From the NCBI GenBank assembly GCA_034435455.1, contig DAOTXL010000123.1:1-64000 (forward strand): 64,000 nucleotides of DNA, read 5' to 3'. The position numbers and the translations under genes were made by a program. Positions within the stretch are counted from its first letter, which is position 1, and every line of letters starts with the position of its first letter. Source of the DNA: DAOTXL01 sp034435455 (GTDB lineage Bacteria > Chloroflexota > Anaerolineae > JAAYZQ01). Positions 32,208 through 41,560 of this stretch are shown piece after piece. The notes beneath the pieces are model-generated. The model had not been told where the DNA came from, ran no database searches, and saw only the letters and a program-made list of their open reading frames with translations.

Positions 32208-33269
32208 CTAATGGACGGTGCTGCCCCTTTGCAGGCTGGCCAGCACCTTGTGCAGGCGATCCAGGTCCTCGAGAACCTTGCCCGCCCCGCGAGCCACACA
32301 GGTCATGGCATCGTCGGCCACATAGACCCGCATCTTGGTCTCCTCCGACAGCCGTTCATCGAGGCCCTGCAACAGGGCCCCACCGCCGGCCAGGGCGATG
32401 CCCTGTTCCATCAAGTCGGCGACCAGTTCCGGGGGGGTGTCATCCAGAGCATCGCGCACCGTCTCGACAATGATGTTGACCGAATTGGCCAGGGCTTCGC
32501 GGACCTCAACGCTGCTGATCTCGATCGATTCGGGCAGGCCGGTGATCAAATTTCGCCCCTTGATGGTCATCGTCTGCTCCTGGGGGAGGGGATAGGCCGA
32601 GCCGATGGTGATCTTGACCCGCTCGGCCATCCGCTCGCCGATGAGCAGATTGTATTTCTGCCGGGCATACTGGATAATGTCCTCATCCATCTCATCACCA
32701 GCCACGCGGATGCTGCGGCTGACGACAATGCCCCCCAGAGCGATAACGGCCACTTCGGTGGTCCCGCCGCCGATATCCACGATCATGCTGCCCAGCGACT
32801 CGGTGATGGGCAGCCCCGCGCCAATGGCCGCCGCCATCGGTTCCTCGATCAGATAGGCTTCCCGCGCCCCGGCCGACAGGGTGGCGTCATGGACAGCCCG
32901 CTTTTCAACCTCGGTCACACCGGAGGGAATGCCAACCACCACCCGCGGGCGGGGCACCGGCAAAAGCGCCTGGTCATGGACCTTTTTGATAAAGTAATGC
33001 AGCATCCGCTCGGTGACATCAAAGTCGCTGATGACCCCATCGCGCAGGGGGCGGATGGCCACGATGCTGGCCGGAGTGCGCCCCACCATCTCTTTGGCAT
33101 CCAGGCCGATGGCCAGCACCTTCTTGGTCTTTTTGTCAATGGCCACCACCGAGGGCTCGTTGATGACAATCCCTTTGCCGCGCACATTGACCAACGTCGT
33201 GGCAGTGCCCAGGTCAATGCCGATGTCCAGCGAAAAGAGCCCCAGGATAAAGTTCAACGGACTAAACAC
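32208..33269 (-). CDS. mreB: Rod-shape-determining actin homologue MreB
   Basis: About 353 residues with the actin-fold motifs 'DIGIDLGTATTLVNVRGKGIVINEPSVVA' (phosphate 1), 'SMIVDIGGGTTEVAVI' (phosphate 2) and 'GIALAGGGALLQGL' (adenosine). The GTG at 33269 with GAGAGGA upstream is preferred over a TTG two codons earlier. An N-terminal hydrophobic 'FSPLNFILGLF' resembles the membrane-binding region of MreB. First gene of the cell-shape/division operon. Confidence 0.95.
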   Translation of the reverse strand: MFSPLNFILGLFSLDIGIDLGTATTLVNVRGKGIVINEPSVVAIDKKTKKVLAIGLDAKEMVGRTPASIVAIRPLRDGVISDFDVTERMLHYFIKKVHDQALLPVPRPRVVVGIPSGVTEVEKRAVHDATLSAGAREAYLIEEPMAAAIGAGLPITESLGSMIVDIGGGTTEVAVIALGGIVVSRSIRVAGDEMDEDIIQYARQKYNLLIGERMAERVKITIGSAYPLPQEQTMTIKGRNLITGLPESIEISSVEVREALANSVNIIVETVRDALDDTPPELVADLMEQGIALAGGGALLQGLDERLSEETKMRVYVADDAMTCVARGAGKVLEDLDRLHKVLASLQRGSTVH

Positions 33270-33352
33270 AAGCAATCCTCTCTCACAAGCTGCCGCCAGG
33301 AAGCCGGCCCCACATCCAGGCCGGCCCGGATCGGCGCTGTATGTACCGCGCC

Positions 33353-33380
33353 ATTATACCACAAATGGCCGGGGCGACAA
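33353..33380 (-). promoter_or_regulatory. Proximal promoter of the mreB operon
   Basis: Minus strand TTGTCG (33380-33375), 16-bp spacer, TATAAT (33358-33353). Confidence 0.55.
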
Positions 33381-33413
33381 GCCCCCGGTCGCCCCGTTTC
33401 GGCACACTCTACC

Positions 33414-33442
33414 ATTATACCCGAAAAGCCAGCAGGCAGCAA
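33414..33442 (-). promoter_or_regulatory. Distal promoter of the mreB operon
   Basis: Minus strand TTGCTG (33442-33437), 17-bp spacer, TATAAT (33419-33414). Two tandem TATAAT boxes 61 bp apart suggest two start sites for the long operon. Confidence 0.5.
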
Positions 33443-33471
33443 ACAGGCGGCGAACAATGGAGGTTGTGTCT

Positions 33472-33500
33472 TTGCGTTATTGCCCAAAATGGGCTACAAT
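33472..33500 (+). promoter_or_regulatory. Divergent promoter with an internal dyad
   Basis: TTGCGT (33472-33477), 17-bp spacer, TACAAT (33495-33500). The spacer contains GCCCA-AAA-TGGGC (33482-33494), a palindrome well placed for a repressor. Confidence 0.55.
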
Positions 33501-33531
33501 ACGCCCTGGCATTCGAGAGGGAGGATACAGG

Positions 33532-33606
33532 ATGTTCAGCGGCGAACAGCCCGGTTCTTTTAGCCGTTCTGCTCCATCCCCTATCGGCCTACCCCCAAAA
33601 CAGTGA
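33532..33606 (+). CDS. Possible 24-residue leader peptide
   Basis: ATG with GGAGG seven bases upstream starts MFSGEQPGSFSRSAPSPIGL and ends at TGA, 17 bp before the start of the aminotransferase gene. The Shine-Dalgarno and the promoter position argue that it is translated. No function recognised; it may couple translation to the next gene. Confidence 0.4.
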   Translation: MFSGEQPGSFSRSAPSPIGLPPKQ

Positions 33607-33623
33607 TGCATCAGGAGGAGCTC

Positions 33624-35021
33624 ATGAAAAGAGATTATAGCCGGTTGTTGGCAACCCTTGAGGAAGAGTACACCCGACATGCTCCCCGGTCTGGCATGGT
33701 GCAAAAAGAGGCGATTCGACACCTGGTGGACGGCGGCAGCCACACCCTGCGGCTTACCCAGCCGTTCCCACCCCGGATCGTCTCCGCCCACGGAGCCTGG
33801 CTGCAAGACGAGGATGGCCATCAGATCCTGGATTTCTGGCAAGGGCACCTGGCCAACATCCTGGGACACAACCCGGAGGTCGTCACCTCGGCGCTGGCCC
33901 AGGCCTTTGCGGAGAGGTTCGGCCTGCAAACCGGCTTTGCCGACCGCCTGCAGGTCGAGGTGGCCGAGATCCTTTGCCGACAAACCGGCTCCGAGCGGGT
34001 CCGCTTTACCACCAGCGGCACCCTGGCGACGATGTACTCCATCATGCTGGCCCGGGCCTTTACCGGACGCACCTGGGTGTTGAAGGTGGGGGGTGGCTGG
34101 CACGGGGCCCAACCCTGGGCCCTCAAGGGCATCGAGTTCCACTGCGACGACGGCGCAGGCTTTCAGCAGGTCGAGAGCGCCGGCGTCCCCGTCTCCATCA
34201 CCGACAAGGTAGTCGTGACCAGCTTTAACGACCCGGACCAGTTGCGAGACCACTTTCGCCGGTACGGCGATCAACTGGCCTGCTTTATCATGGAACCGTT
34301 CCTGGGCGTCGGTGGCTTTGTGCCGGCCACGCGCGAATACCTGCACACGGCCCGCGAGCTCACCCAGCACTATGGCGTGGTCCTGATCCTGGACGAGGTA
34401 ATCGCCGGCTTTCGCTTCCGGGCGGGCAACATGGCTGCCCTGTACGGCATCCAGCCCGATCTGATGACCCTGGGCAAGATCATAGGCGGAGGGATGCCGG
34501 TGGCGGCCGTAGCCGGAAAGGCGGAGATTATGAACCTGGTCGGGCGAGGCGGAGGCAACAGGGTCAAATTCTCCGGGGGAACCTACTCGGCCCATCCGGC
34601 CTCGATGCTGGCCGCCAGGACGGCCATGAACTACCTGGTGGAGCACGAGGCCGAGATCTATCCCCGCCTGGCGGAACTGGGTGAGAAGACCCGCCAGACG
34701 CTGGTGTCGGCCTTTAACGACGAGGGGGTCTATGTCCAATGCTCAGGCCACGACGGCCAGGTGTTGCCCGGCAGCTCGATGTTCATGCTTCACTTCCCCT
34801 TCGACGCCGACCTCCCTCTCCGGCGGCCGGAGGATTGGTTCGATCCGACCCGGTGTGATATTACCCTGAGCCACCGGGTGTTGGAGCTGGCCTTGCTGCT
34901 GGAAGGGGTGTTTATGCTCCATAGCCACGGCGGGGTGTCCACCGCCCATACAGAAACGGACATCGCCTTCCTGGGCGAAGCCTGTCGCCGGGCAGCCCGG
35001 CGCATCAAACCCTATCTGTAA
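33624..35021 (+). CDS. Class III PLP aminotransferase (glutamate-1-semialdehyde aminomutase-like)
   Basis: A 465-residue fold-type I enzyme. It shows 'VRFTTSGTLATMYSIMLARAFTGR', 'WHGAQPW', the PLP-binding Asp in 'VVLILDEVIAGFRF' and the Schiff-base Lys in 'LMTLGKIIGGGMPVAAVAG'. This resembles HemL, but the sequence departs from true HemL and the neighbours are amino-acid catabolic, so an omega-aminotransferase or aminomutase is likelier. The ATG at 33624 has AGGAGGAG. A MITE-like repeat follows the stop. Confidence 0.8.
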   Translation: MKRDYSRLLATLEEEYTRHAPRSGMVQKEAIRHLVDGGSHTLRLTQPFPPRIVSAHGAWLQDEDGHQILDFWQGHLANILGHNPEVVTSALAQAFAERFGLQTGFADRLQVEVAEILCRQTGSERVRFTTSGTLATMYSIMLARAFTGRTWVLKVGGGWHGAQPWALKGIEFHCDDGAGFQQVESAGVPVSITDKVVVTSFNDPDQLRDHFRRYGDQLACFIMEPFLGVGGFVPATREYLHTARELTQHYGVVLILDEVIAGFRFRAGNMAALYGIQPDLMTLGKIIGGGMPVAAVAGKAEIMNLVGRGGGNRVKFSGGTYSAHPASMLAARTAMNYLVEHEAEIYPRLAELGEKTRQTLVSAFNDEGVYVQCSGHDGQVLPGSSMFMLHFPFDADLPLRRPEDWFDPTRCDITLSHRVLELALLLEGVFMLHSHGGVSTAHTETDIAFLGEACRRAARRIKPYL

Positions 35022-35027
35022 GAGCCG

Positions 35028-35124
35028 GTCTGAAAACCACTAAGGACACGAAGGACACAAAGGATTTCTATCAATTTCCTATCATTTCTTCGCCATGTGC
35101 GCCTTCGTGGTAGACTTTTCAGAC
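35028..35124. repeat. MITE-like inverted-repeat element, copy 2 (best preserved)
   Basis: A 97-bp element with perfect 9-bp terminal inverted repeats GTCTGAAAA (35028-35036) and TTTTCAGAC (35116-35124). The sub-terminal parts CCACTAAGGACACGAAGG and CGCCTTCGTGG also pair. About 90% identical by eye to 3008-3103. It lies between the aminotransferase and the D-aminoacylase. Confidence 0.65.
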
Positions 35125-35171
35125 AAGCTCTAAAAGGTGCCCGGCCCTGGATCGAGATACCGAGGAGACGA

Positions 35172-36743
35172 ATGCTGGATCTTTTGATTCAAAATGCGTA
35201 TGTCGTGGACGGCTCCGGCCAACCCCGCTACCGGGCCGATGTCGCGGTCGCCGGAGAGCGCATCGCCCAGGTGGGAAGGCTGGAGCAGGCACAGGCCGCC
35301 ATCACCCTCGACGCCGCCGGGTGTGTGGTGACACCGGGCTTTGTGGACATGCACTCCCATACCGATTTTACCCTCCCCCTCCTGCCCACCGCCGACAGCC
35401 TGGTGCACCAGGGCATCACCACCGCCGTCATCGGGCAATGCGGCTCTTCCCCCGCCCCCCTGCTGCCCGCCACCCGCGAGGAGGTGCTGGCCACGCTGGA
35501 GAGTGGGGAACAACCCCTGCCGTGGGAGGAGTGGTCCACCTTCGGCAGCTACCTGGACTATCTGACCCGCCTGGGCATCTCCCTCAACGTGGTGCCGCTG
35601 GTCGGCCAGGGGATGGTCCGCTCGGCGGTGATGGGCTTTACCGCCGGGCCACCCGACGCGGGCCAGATGGCCGCCATGCAGGCCGAGGTGGTTCGGGCGA
35701 TGGACGAGGGGGCCATCGGCATCAGCACCGGCCTCATCTACCCACCCGGTTCCTACGCCTCTACCGGGGAGCTGATCGAACTCGTCCGTCCGGTGGGGGA
35801 GCGGGGCGGTTTCTACTTCAGCCACATCCGGGGCGAGGGGGAGACGCTGCTGGAAGCCGTCGCCGAGGCGATCCGCATTGGCCGGGAGACAGGAGCCGCG
35901 GTCCAGATCAGCCATTTCAAAGCGGCGCGGCGGCCCAACTGGCCCAAATCGGCGGCGGCGCTGGAGCTGATTGACGCAGCCCGCGCCGAAGGGCTGGACG
36001 TTTCTGCCGACCTCTATCCCTACCTGGCCAGCAACACCGGCTTGAGCAGCACCCTGCCCCAATGGGCCGAGGAGGGAGGCAAGGCTGCCACCCTGCACCG
36101 CCTGGCCGATCCGGCCCTGCGGTGCAGGATAGCCGCCGAGATGGAGGCCAGAGGGCGCGAGTGGGACCAGGTGTTCATCAGCAGTTCGCCCAAGAAGCAG
36201 GCTTATGAAGGCCACCACGTGGCCGAACTGGCCGCCAAAGCCGGCCGGTCGCCCATCGAGTGGATCCTGGACGCCCTGTTGGAAACCGACCTGGATATCG
36301 AGATGATCGCCTTTGGCATGTCGGAGGAGAACCGCAAGCAGGAGTTGCGCTATCCGGCGATGATGATCGGCACCGATGCCGCAGCCCGGGCCACCACCGG
36401 CCCCCTGGCCAGGGGCAAGCCCCACCCACGGGGGTTCGGCACCTTCCCTCGCGTGTTGGGCCACTATGTCCGTGAACTGGGCATCCTCTCGCTGGAAGAG
36501 GCCATCTGGAAAATGTGCGGCCTGCCGGCCCAAAAGCTGCGTTGGACTGACCGGGGGCTGGTGAAGGCCGGCTACCAGGCCGACCTGGTGGTCCTGGACC
36601 CGGAGACGGTGGCCGACCGGGCGACCTATGAGCAGCCCCAGCAGTACCCGGCCGGCATCCGCCACGTGATCGTCAACGGCCAGTTGGTGATCCGGGAAGG
36701 AGAGCACACCGGGGCGCGGCCGGGGCGGGTGCTGGGGCGCTGA
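35172..36743 (+). CDS. N-acyl-D-amino-acid deacylase (D-aminoacylase)
   Basis: A 523-residue amidohydrolase. It begins 'LDLLIQNAYVVDGSG', with the metal-binding 'VVTPGFVDMHSHTDF' and a Cys in 'AVIGQCGSSPAP' that bridges zinc in D-aminoacylases. 'GAIGISTGLIYPPGSYAS', 'QISHFKAARRPNW', 'IGTDAAARATTGPLARGKPHPRGFGTFPRVLG' complete the family pattern. It releases D-amino acids from N-acyl forms. The ATG at 35172 has GAGGAG; an upstream ATG lies in the repeat and was rejected. Confidence 0.88.
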   Translation: MLDLLIQNAYVVDGSGQPRYRADVAVAGERIAQVGRLEQAQAAITLDAAGCVVTPGFVDMHSHTDFTLPLLPTADSLVHQGITTAVIGQCGSSPAPLLPATREEVLATLESGEQPLPWEEWSTFGSYLDYLTRLGISLNVVPLVGQGMVRSAVMGFTAGPPDAGQMAAMQAEVVRAMDEGAIGISTGLIYPPGSYASTGELIELVRPVGERGGFYFSHIRGEGETLLEAVAEAIRIGRETGAAVQISHFKAARRPNWPKSAAALELIDAARAEGLDVSADLYPYLASNTGLSSTLPQWAEEGGKAATLHRLADPALRCRIAAEMEARGREWDQVFISSSPKKQAYEGHHVAELAAKAGRSPIEWILDALLETDLDIEMIAFGMSEENRKQELRYPAMMIGTDAAARATTGPLARGKPHPRGFGTFPRVLGHYVRELGILSLEEAIWKMCGLPAQKLRWTDRGLVKAGYQADLVVLDPETVADRATYEQPQQYPAGIRHVIVNGQLVIREGEHTGARPGRVLGR

Positions 36744-36828
36744 TCCCGGCCCGTACGAGGTTCCATTCCCGACCGGGGAGCAGGCCTTCCCCAGTTCGAG
36801 GAGAATAGAAACATTTGGAGGTAACTTT

Positions 36829-37824
36829 ATGTCAAACAAAATTCGAGTCATTCAGTATGGCCTTGGCCCCATCGGAAGTGCCGTGGCCCGCCACGTGGCC
36901 GAACGGCCGGGGCTGGAGTTGGTCGGCGGGGTGGATATTGCCCCCGACAAAGCCGGCAAGGATATGGGCGAGGTGATCGGCCTGGGCCGCCCCCTGGGCT
37001 TTGGCGTGGCCAAAAAGCTCAAAGGGGCGCTGGCCCGCACCGGCGCCGATGTGGTTATCCACACCACCAGCTCCTATTTCGACCTGTTCAAGGAGCAGAT
37101 TCTGGAGATCCTGGACGCCGGCCTGGACATCGTCTCCACAGCCGAGGAGCTGTCTTTTCCCTGGCTGGCCAATCCCGCCGAGGCAGCCGAGATTGATGCT
37201 GCGGCCAAAAAGGCAGGCAAAACGGTCCTGGGCACCGGCGTCAACCCCGGTTTCATCATGGATTCGCTGCCCCTGTTCGTGACGGCCATCTGCCAGCGGG
37301 TGGACCGCATCGAGGTGACGCGGATGATGAACGCCTCGCTGCGGCGGGGCCCGTTCCAGGCCAAGATCGGCTCCGGCCTGACGGTCGAAGAGTTCCAGGC
37401 CAGGATGGCCGAGGGGCGCATGGGCCACGTGGGCCTGCCCCAGTCGGTGGGCATGATCTTTGACACCCTGGGCAAAACCCTGGCCCGCTACGAGTCATCG
37501 GTCGAGCCGGTGGTGGCCGACAAGCCGGTCAAAACCCAGTTTTTCGACGTTCCACCCGGCCGGGTGATCGGCCTCAGACAGGTGGCGCGGGGCTATAGCG
37601 AGGAAGGGGAGTTTGTGACGCTGACCTTTGTCGCCGCTCTGGACGCCGAGGAAGATGGCGACACGATCAAGATCACCGGCAAGCCGGACCTGGAGGTCAA
37701 ACTCAAGGGCACCAACGGCGACATCGCCACGGTGGCCATCGCCGTCAACGCCGTGCGCCGGGTGGTGGAGGCGCCGCCGGGGTTGATGACCATGCGCGAT
37801 CTGCCTATCGTGACGCTGTGGTAA
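36829..37824 (+). CDS. 2,4-diaminopentanoate dehydrogenase-like (dihydrodipicolinate-reductase fold)
   Basis: A 331-residue NAD(P)-dependent enzyme. The Rossmann motif is 'VIQYGLGPIGSAVARHVAE', then 'ADVVIHTTSSYFDLFKEQI', 'VLGTGVNPGFIMDSLP' and a C-terminal DapB-like domain. This family includes Ord of the ornithine fermentation pathway and other amine dehydrogenases. TTTGGAGGTAACTTT precedes the ATG. The gene follows the D-aminoacylase by 85 bp. No other ornithine-fermentation gene is seen, so the substrate remains open. Confidence 0.7.
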   Translation: MSNKIRVIQYGLGPIGSAVARHVAERPGLELVGGVDIAPDKAGKDMGEVIGLGRPLGFGVAKKLKGALARTGADVVIHTTSSYFDLFKEQILEILDAGLDIVSTAEELSFPWLANPAEAAEIDAAAKKAGKTVLGTGVNPGFIMDSLPLFVTAICQRVDRIEVTRMMNASLRRGPFQAKIGSGLTVEEFQARMAEGRMGHVGLPQSVGMIFDTLGKTLARYESSVEPVVADKPVKTQFFDVPPGRVIGLRQVARGYSEEGEFVTLTFVAALDAEEDGDTIKITGKPDLEVKLKGTNGDIATVAIAVNAVRRVVEAPPGLMTMRDLPIVTLW

Positions 37825-37833
37825 GGCTAAAAG

Positions 37834-37894
37834 GCAGGAGCCGGGCCGTTGGTCGGGGGCCACGTACCCACCCGGCTCACGGCCCGGCTCCTGC
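37834..37894. terminator. Perfect 16-bp hairpin between convergent transcripts
   Basis: GCAGGAGCCGGGCCGT (37834-37849) and ACGGCCCGGCTCCTGC (37879-37894) pair perfectly. It follows the dehydrogenase stop by 9 bp and lies 128 bp beyond the end of livF. No U-tract on either side. Confidence 0.5.
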
Positions 37895-38022
37895 TCATCC
37901 GGCACAAGCAGACTCTACGGAACGCCGTAGCACGCCGCCACGCCCGAAATACCCCCTCCCCTATGTCAACCGACGGTGCCAGAAGCCGCGCAGGTGAGGG
38001 GGTTCGACGTGAGCATGTTCCC

Positions 38023-38738
<716 letters not shown>

Positions 38739-38742
<4 letters not shown>

Positions 38743-39527
38743 CCGACCACCTCCTCGCCCAGGTAGGCTTCCAGCACCTTGGGGTTGTTCTGAATCTCCG
38801 CGGGCACTCCTTCGGCAATCGTCGCGCCAAAGTCCAGCACCTTAATCCGCTCGCAGATGCCCATCACCAGGCGCATCTGGTGCTCGATCAGCAGGATGGT
38901 CAGGTCGAACTCCCGGCGCACCCAGCGGATCAGGTCCATCAACTCGGTGATTTCGTAGGGGTTCATGCCGGCCGCCGGTTCGTCCAGGAGCAGCAGGCGG
39001 GGCCGGGTGGCCAGAGCCCGGGCGATCTCCAGCCGCCGCTGCAGGCCGTAGGGCAGGTTCTTGGATAGTTCCTCGGCATAGCCGTCCAGCTTGAAAACGG
39101 CCAACAGGTCCATGGCATGGCCGGCAATGCGCTCCTCTTCTTTCCGGTAGCGCCCGAATTGGAACAGCGCCTCGACCGGCGTATACCGGGTCTGGGCATA
39201 GTGAGCAATGCGGACATTGTCCAGCACCGTCAGGTCCTTGAACAGGCGGATGGTCTGGAAGGTGCGGGCAATGCCCAGGGTCGTGATCTGGTTGGGGGTC
39301 TTGCCCACCAGTTCGACCCCGCTATGGGCCTTCCCATCGTTAAAGAGGATGCTGCCCTGGCTGGCCCGGTAGACGCCGGTTATCAGGTTAAAGACGGTGG
39401 TCTTGCCCGCCCCGTTGGGGCCGATGATGCCCACCAGTTCCCCCAGTTCCAGGTCCAGGTTAAAGTCCAGCACAGCGCACAGGCCGCCGAAATAGTGCGT
39501 GACCTTTTTAGCTTGCAGGAGAGGCAT
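38739..39527 (-). CDS. livG: Branched-chain amino-acid ABC transporter ATPase LivG
   Basis: A 262-residue ATPase: Walker A 'GPNGAGKTTVFNLITG', 'GIARTFQTIRLFKDLTVLDNV' (the LivG hallmark), a signature region altered to 'LPYGLQRRLEIARAL' as usual for LivG, and Walker B 'LLLLDEPAAGMNPYE'. It overlaps livM by 20 bp. Confidence 0.92.
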
Positions 39528-40560
39528 CGGTCACCTCCTTTCCTCTGGCCTTACGCCACCGCTTGCTGGCGAACAGGTCATGCCCCGGCACGAACCAGCG
39601 AAACTCCCGCAGGCCCATGATCCCCCGTGGGCGATAGATCATCAACAGCACCAGCACCAACGGCATAAAGACAAAGCGCCATTCCTGCAACGGCCGCAGC
39701 GCCTCCAGCAACACGGTATAAATGGTCGCCCCCAGGATCGATCCGGCAATCGAACCGATACCCCCCAGATAGACCATAATCAGGATGTCGGTGGACTTGA
39801 TGATGTCGAACACCCGCGGGCTGATGAACTGCAACAGGTGGGCAAACAGCGCCCCGGCCACCCCGGCAAAGAAAGAGGAGATGACAAAGGCCAACAGCTT
39901 GACCTGTCGCGTGTTGACGCCCATCAGGTCGCTGGCGATCTCGTCCTCGCGGATAGAGAGCACCCCCCGCCCAAAGTTGGAATAGACCAGGTTGCGGATC
40001 ACCCATACCGAAAAGACCGCCCAGACGTAGGTCCAGGGCAGGGTGGTCAATTTGTAGATGCCGGGGATGCCGCGCGGCCCACCGATGGCCTCGATATTCT
40101 CAATCGCCGACTTGACGATCATCAGAAAGGCGATGGTGACAATCGCCAGATAGTCACCCCGCGTCTTGAAGGAGGGGATGGCCACCACCAGCCCCACCAC
40201 CGCCGCCCCCAATCCCGCTGCCAGGACGGTGAGGGGGAAGAGCCAGGGAAGAAGGGAGACAGGCCAGACACGGGTGCTCAGCAGGGCGCCGATATAGGCA
40301 CCGACGGCCATGAACCCGGCATGGCCGACCGAGAACTCGCCCATGTAGCCGTTGACCAGGTTGAGGCTGGTGGACAGGATGACGTTGATCCCCACATACA
40401 TCAGGACGAGCTGATAATAGGGGTTGACCAGGTTGAACCGGGGGATGGCAAAGGACAGGAGAAAACCCACCGCCAACAGGACGGGCAGCAACCAGCGCCG
40501 GGCCATGAGCCCTTCCCAGAACGATTCGAGCCGTGCAAGCCACTGTGTCACCATAATCAC
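39508..40560 (-). CDS. livM: Branched-chain amino-acid ABC transporter permease LivM
   Basis: A 350-residue permease with about nine helices and the LivM signatures 'SLNLVNGYMGEFSVGHAGFMAVGAYIGALLSTR', 'RTRGDYLAIVTIAF'-like 'KTRGDYLAIVTIAFLMI' and 'REDEIASDLMGVNTRQVKLLAFVISSFFAGVAGALFAH'. ATGA overlap with livH. Confidence 0.92.
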   Translation of the reverse strand: MIMVTQWLARLESFWEGLMARRWLLPVLLAVGFLLSFAIPRFNLVNPYYQLVLMYVGINVILSTSLNLVNGYMGEFSVGHAGFMAVGAYIGALLSTRVWPVSLLPWLFPLTVLAAGLGAAVVGLVVAIPSFKTRGDYLAIVTIAFLMIVKSAIENIEAIGGPRGIPGIYKLTTLPWTYVWAVFSVWVIRNLVYSNFGRGVLSIREDEIASDLMGVNTRQVKLLAFVISSFFAGVAGALFAHLLQFISPRVFDIIKSTDILIMVYLGGIGSIAGSILGATIYTVLLEALRPLQEWRFVFMPLVLVLLMIYRPRGIMGLREFRWFVPGHDLFASKRWRKARGKEVTDASPAS

Positions 40561-41459
40561 ACCTTCTGTGGTCGAGGTTGGCCCAGGATGCCATAGGGGC
40601 GAAAGATGAGCAGCACCAGCAGCAACGTAAAGGCCACAAAGTCGCGGTAGGTCGAAGGCAAAAAAGCTGCGACCATGATCTCCACTGCCCCCAGGATAAA
40701 GCCGCCGACCATGGCCCCACGAATGTTGCCGATACCGCCGACCACGGCCGAGATAAACGCTTTCCAGCCGATCAGGATGCCCATATAGGGGTCAATGACC
40801 GGGAACGCCTGGCTATACATCGTGCCGGCCGCCGCGCCCAGGCTGGTGCCGAGCAGAAAGGTGAGGGAGATCACCCGGTTGATCGGCACGCCCATCAGCG
40901 GCACCACCGTCTTGTCCCACGAGATGGCGCGCATGGCCATCCCGACCATTGTCCGCCTTACGATGAAATCGAGCAGGAGCATCAATCCAACCGCCAGCAG
41001 GATGATGATCACCTGGAGGGAAGAGATGGTCACGCCCCCAACGTTCCAGGTGACATTGGGGATGAGGGTCGGGACATGCTGGGGATAGGGATAGATGACC
41101 AGGGTGATGCTTTCCAAAAAGATGCCCACCCCCAATGCAGTAATGATCGCCGACACGCGGGGGGCCTGACGCAGGGGCCGGTAGGCTACCCGTTCGATGG
41201 TCACCCCCAACAGCCCCACCCCCAGCATGGAAAGGAGCAAAGTCGGCACAAAAAGGGCCACCGGATGAGCCTGCGGGAAGAGTGGGCCGAGAAAGGTGGC
41301 GATAATGAAACAGAAAAACGCACCAACCATAAAAAGATCGCCGTGGGCAAAATTGATCATGGTCAGAATGCCATAAACCATGGTGTAACCCAGGGCGATC
41401 AGGGCATAGATGCTGCCCAGTTGGAGGGCATTGAGTGTCTGTTGCAGGATATAGGTCAT
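40557..41459 (-). CDS. livH: Branched-chain amino-acid ABC transporter permease LivH
   Basis: A 300-residue permease. 'LQLGSIYALIALGYTMVYGILTMINFAHGDLFMVGAF' is the LivH hallmark, followed by 'ERVAYRPLRQAPRVSAIITALG' and 'GWKAFISAVVGGIGNIRGAMVGGFILG'. Precedes livM and follows a hairpin that separates it from livK. Confidence 0.92.
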   Translation of the reverse strand: MTYILQQTLNALQLGSIYALIALGYTMVYGILTMINFAHGDLFMVGAFFCFIIATFLGPLFPQAHPVALFVPTLLLSMLGVGLLGVTIERVAYRPLRQAPRVSAIITALGVGIFLESITLVIYPYPQHVPTLIPNVTWNVGGVTISSLQVIIILLAVGLMLLLDFIVRRTMVGMAMRAISWDKTVVPLMGVPINRVISLTFLLGTSLGAAAGTMYSQAFPVIDPYMGILIGWKAFISAVVGGIGNIRGAMVGGFILGAVEIMVAAFLPSTYRDFVAFTLLLVLLIFRPYGILGQPRPQKV

Positions 41460-41479
41460 CGTCGAACCTCATCACAGTA

Positions 41480-41515
41480 TAGGGGCGCAGCATGTTATCC
41501 TTTACTGCGCCCCTA
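41480..41515 (-). terminator. Intercistronic hairpin between livK and livH
   Basis: TAGGGGCGCAG (41515-41505 on the minus strand) pairs with CTGCGCCCCTA (41490-41480). An attenuating hairpin at this point would give more binding protein than permease. Confidence 0.5.
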
Positions 41516-41560
41516 CACATCGGATCGCACCGGGCAGAAGCCAGGCGTTTTTATGCCTCA

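Noticed and set aside
35097..35171. Upstream start for the D-aminoacylase adding 25 residues
   Set aside because: The extension is encoded by the repeat element and lacks a ribosome-binding site; GAGGAG precedes the ATG at 35172.
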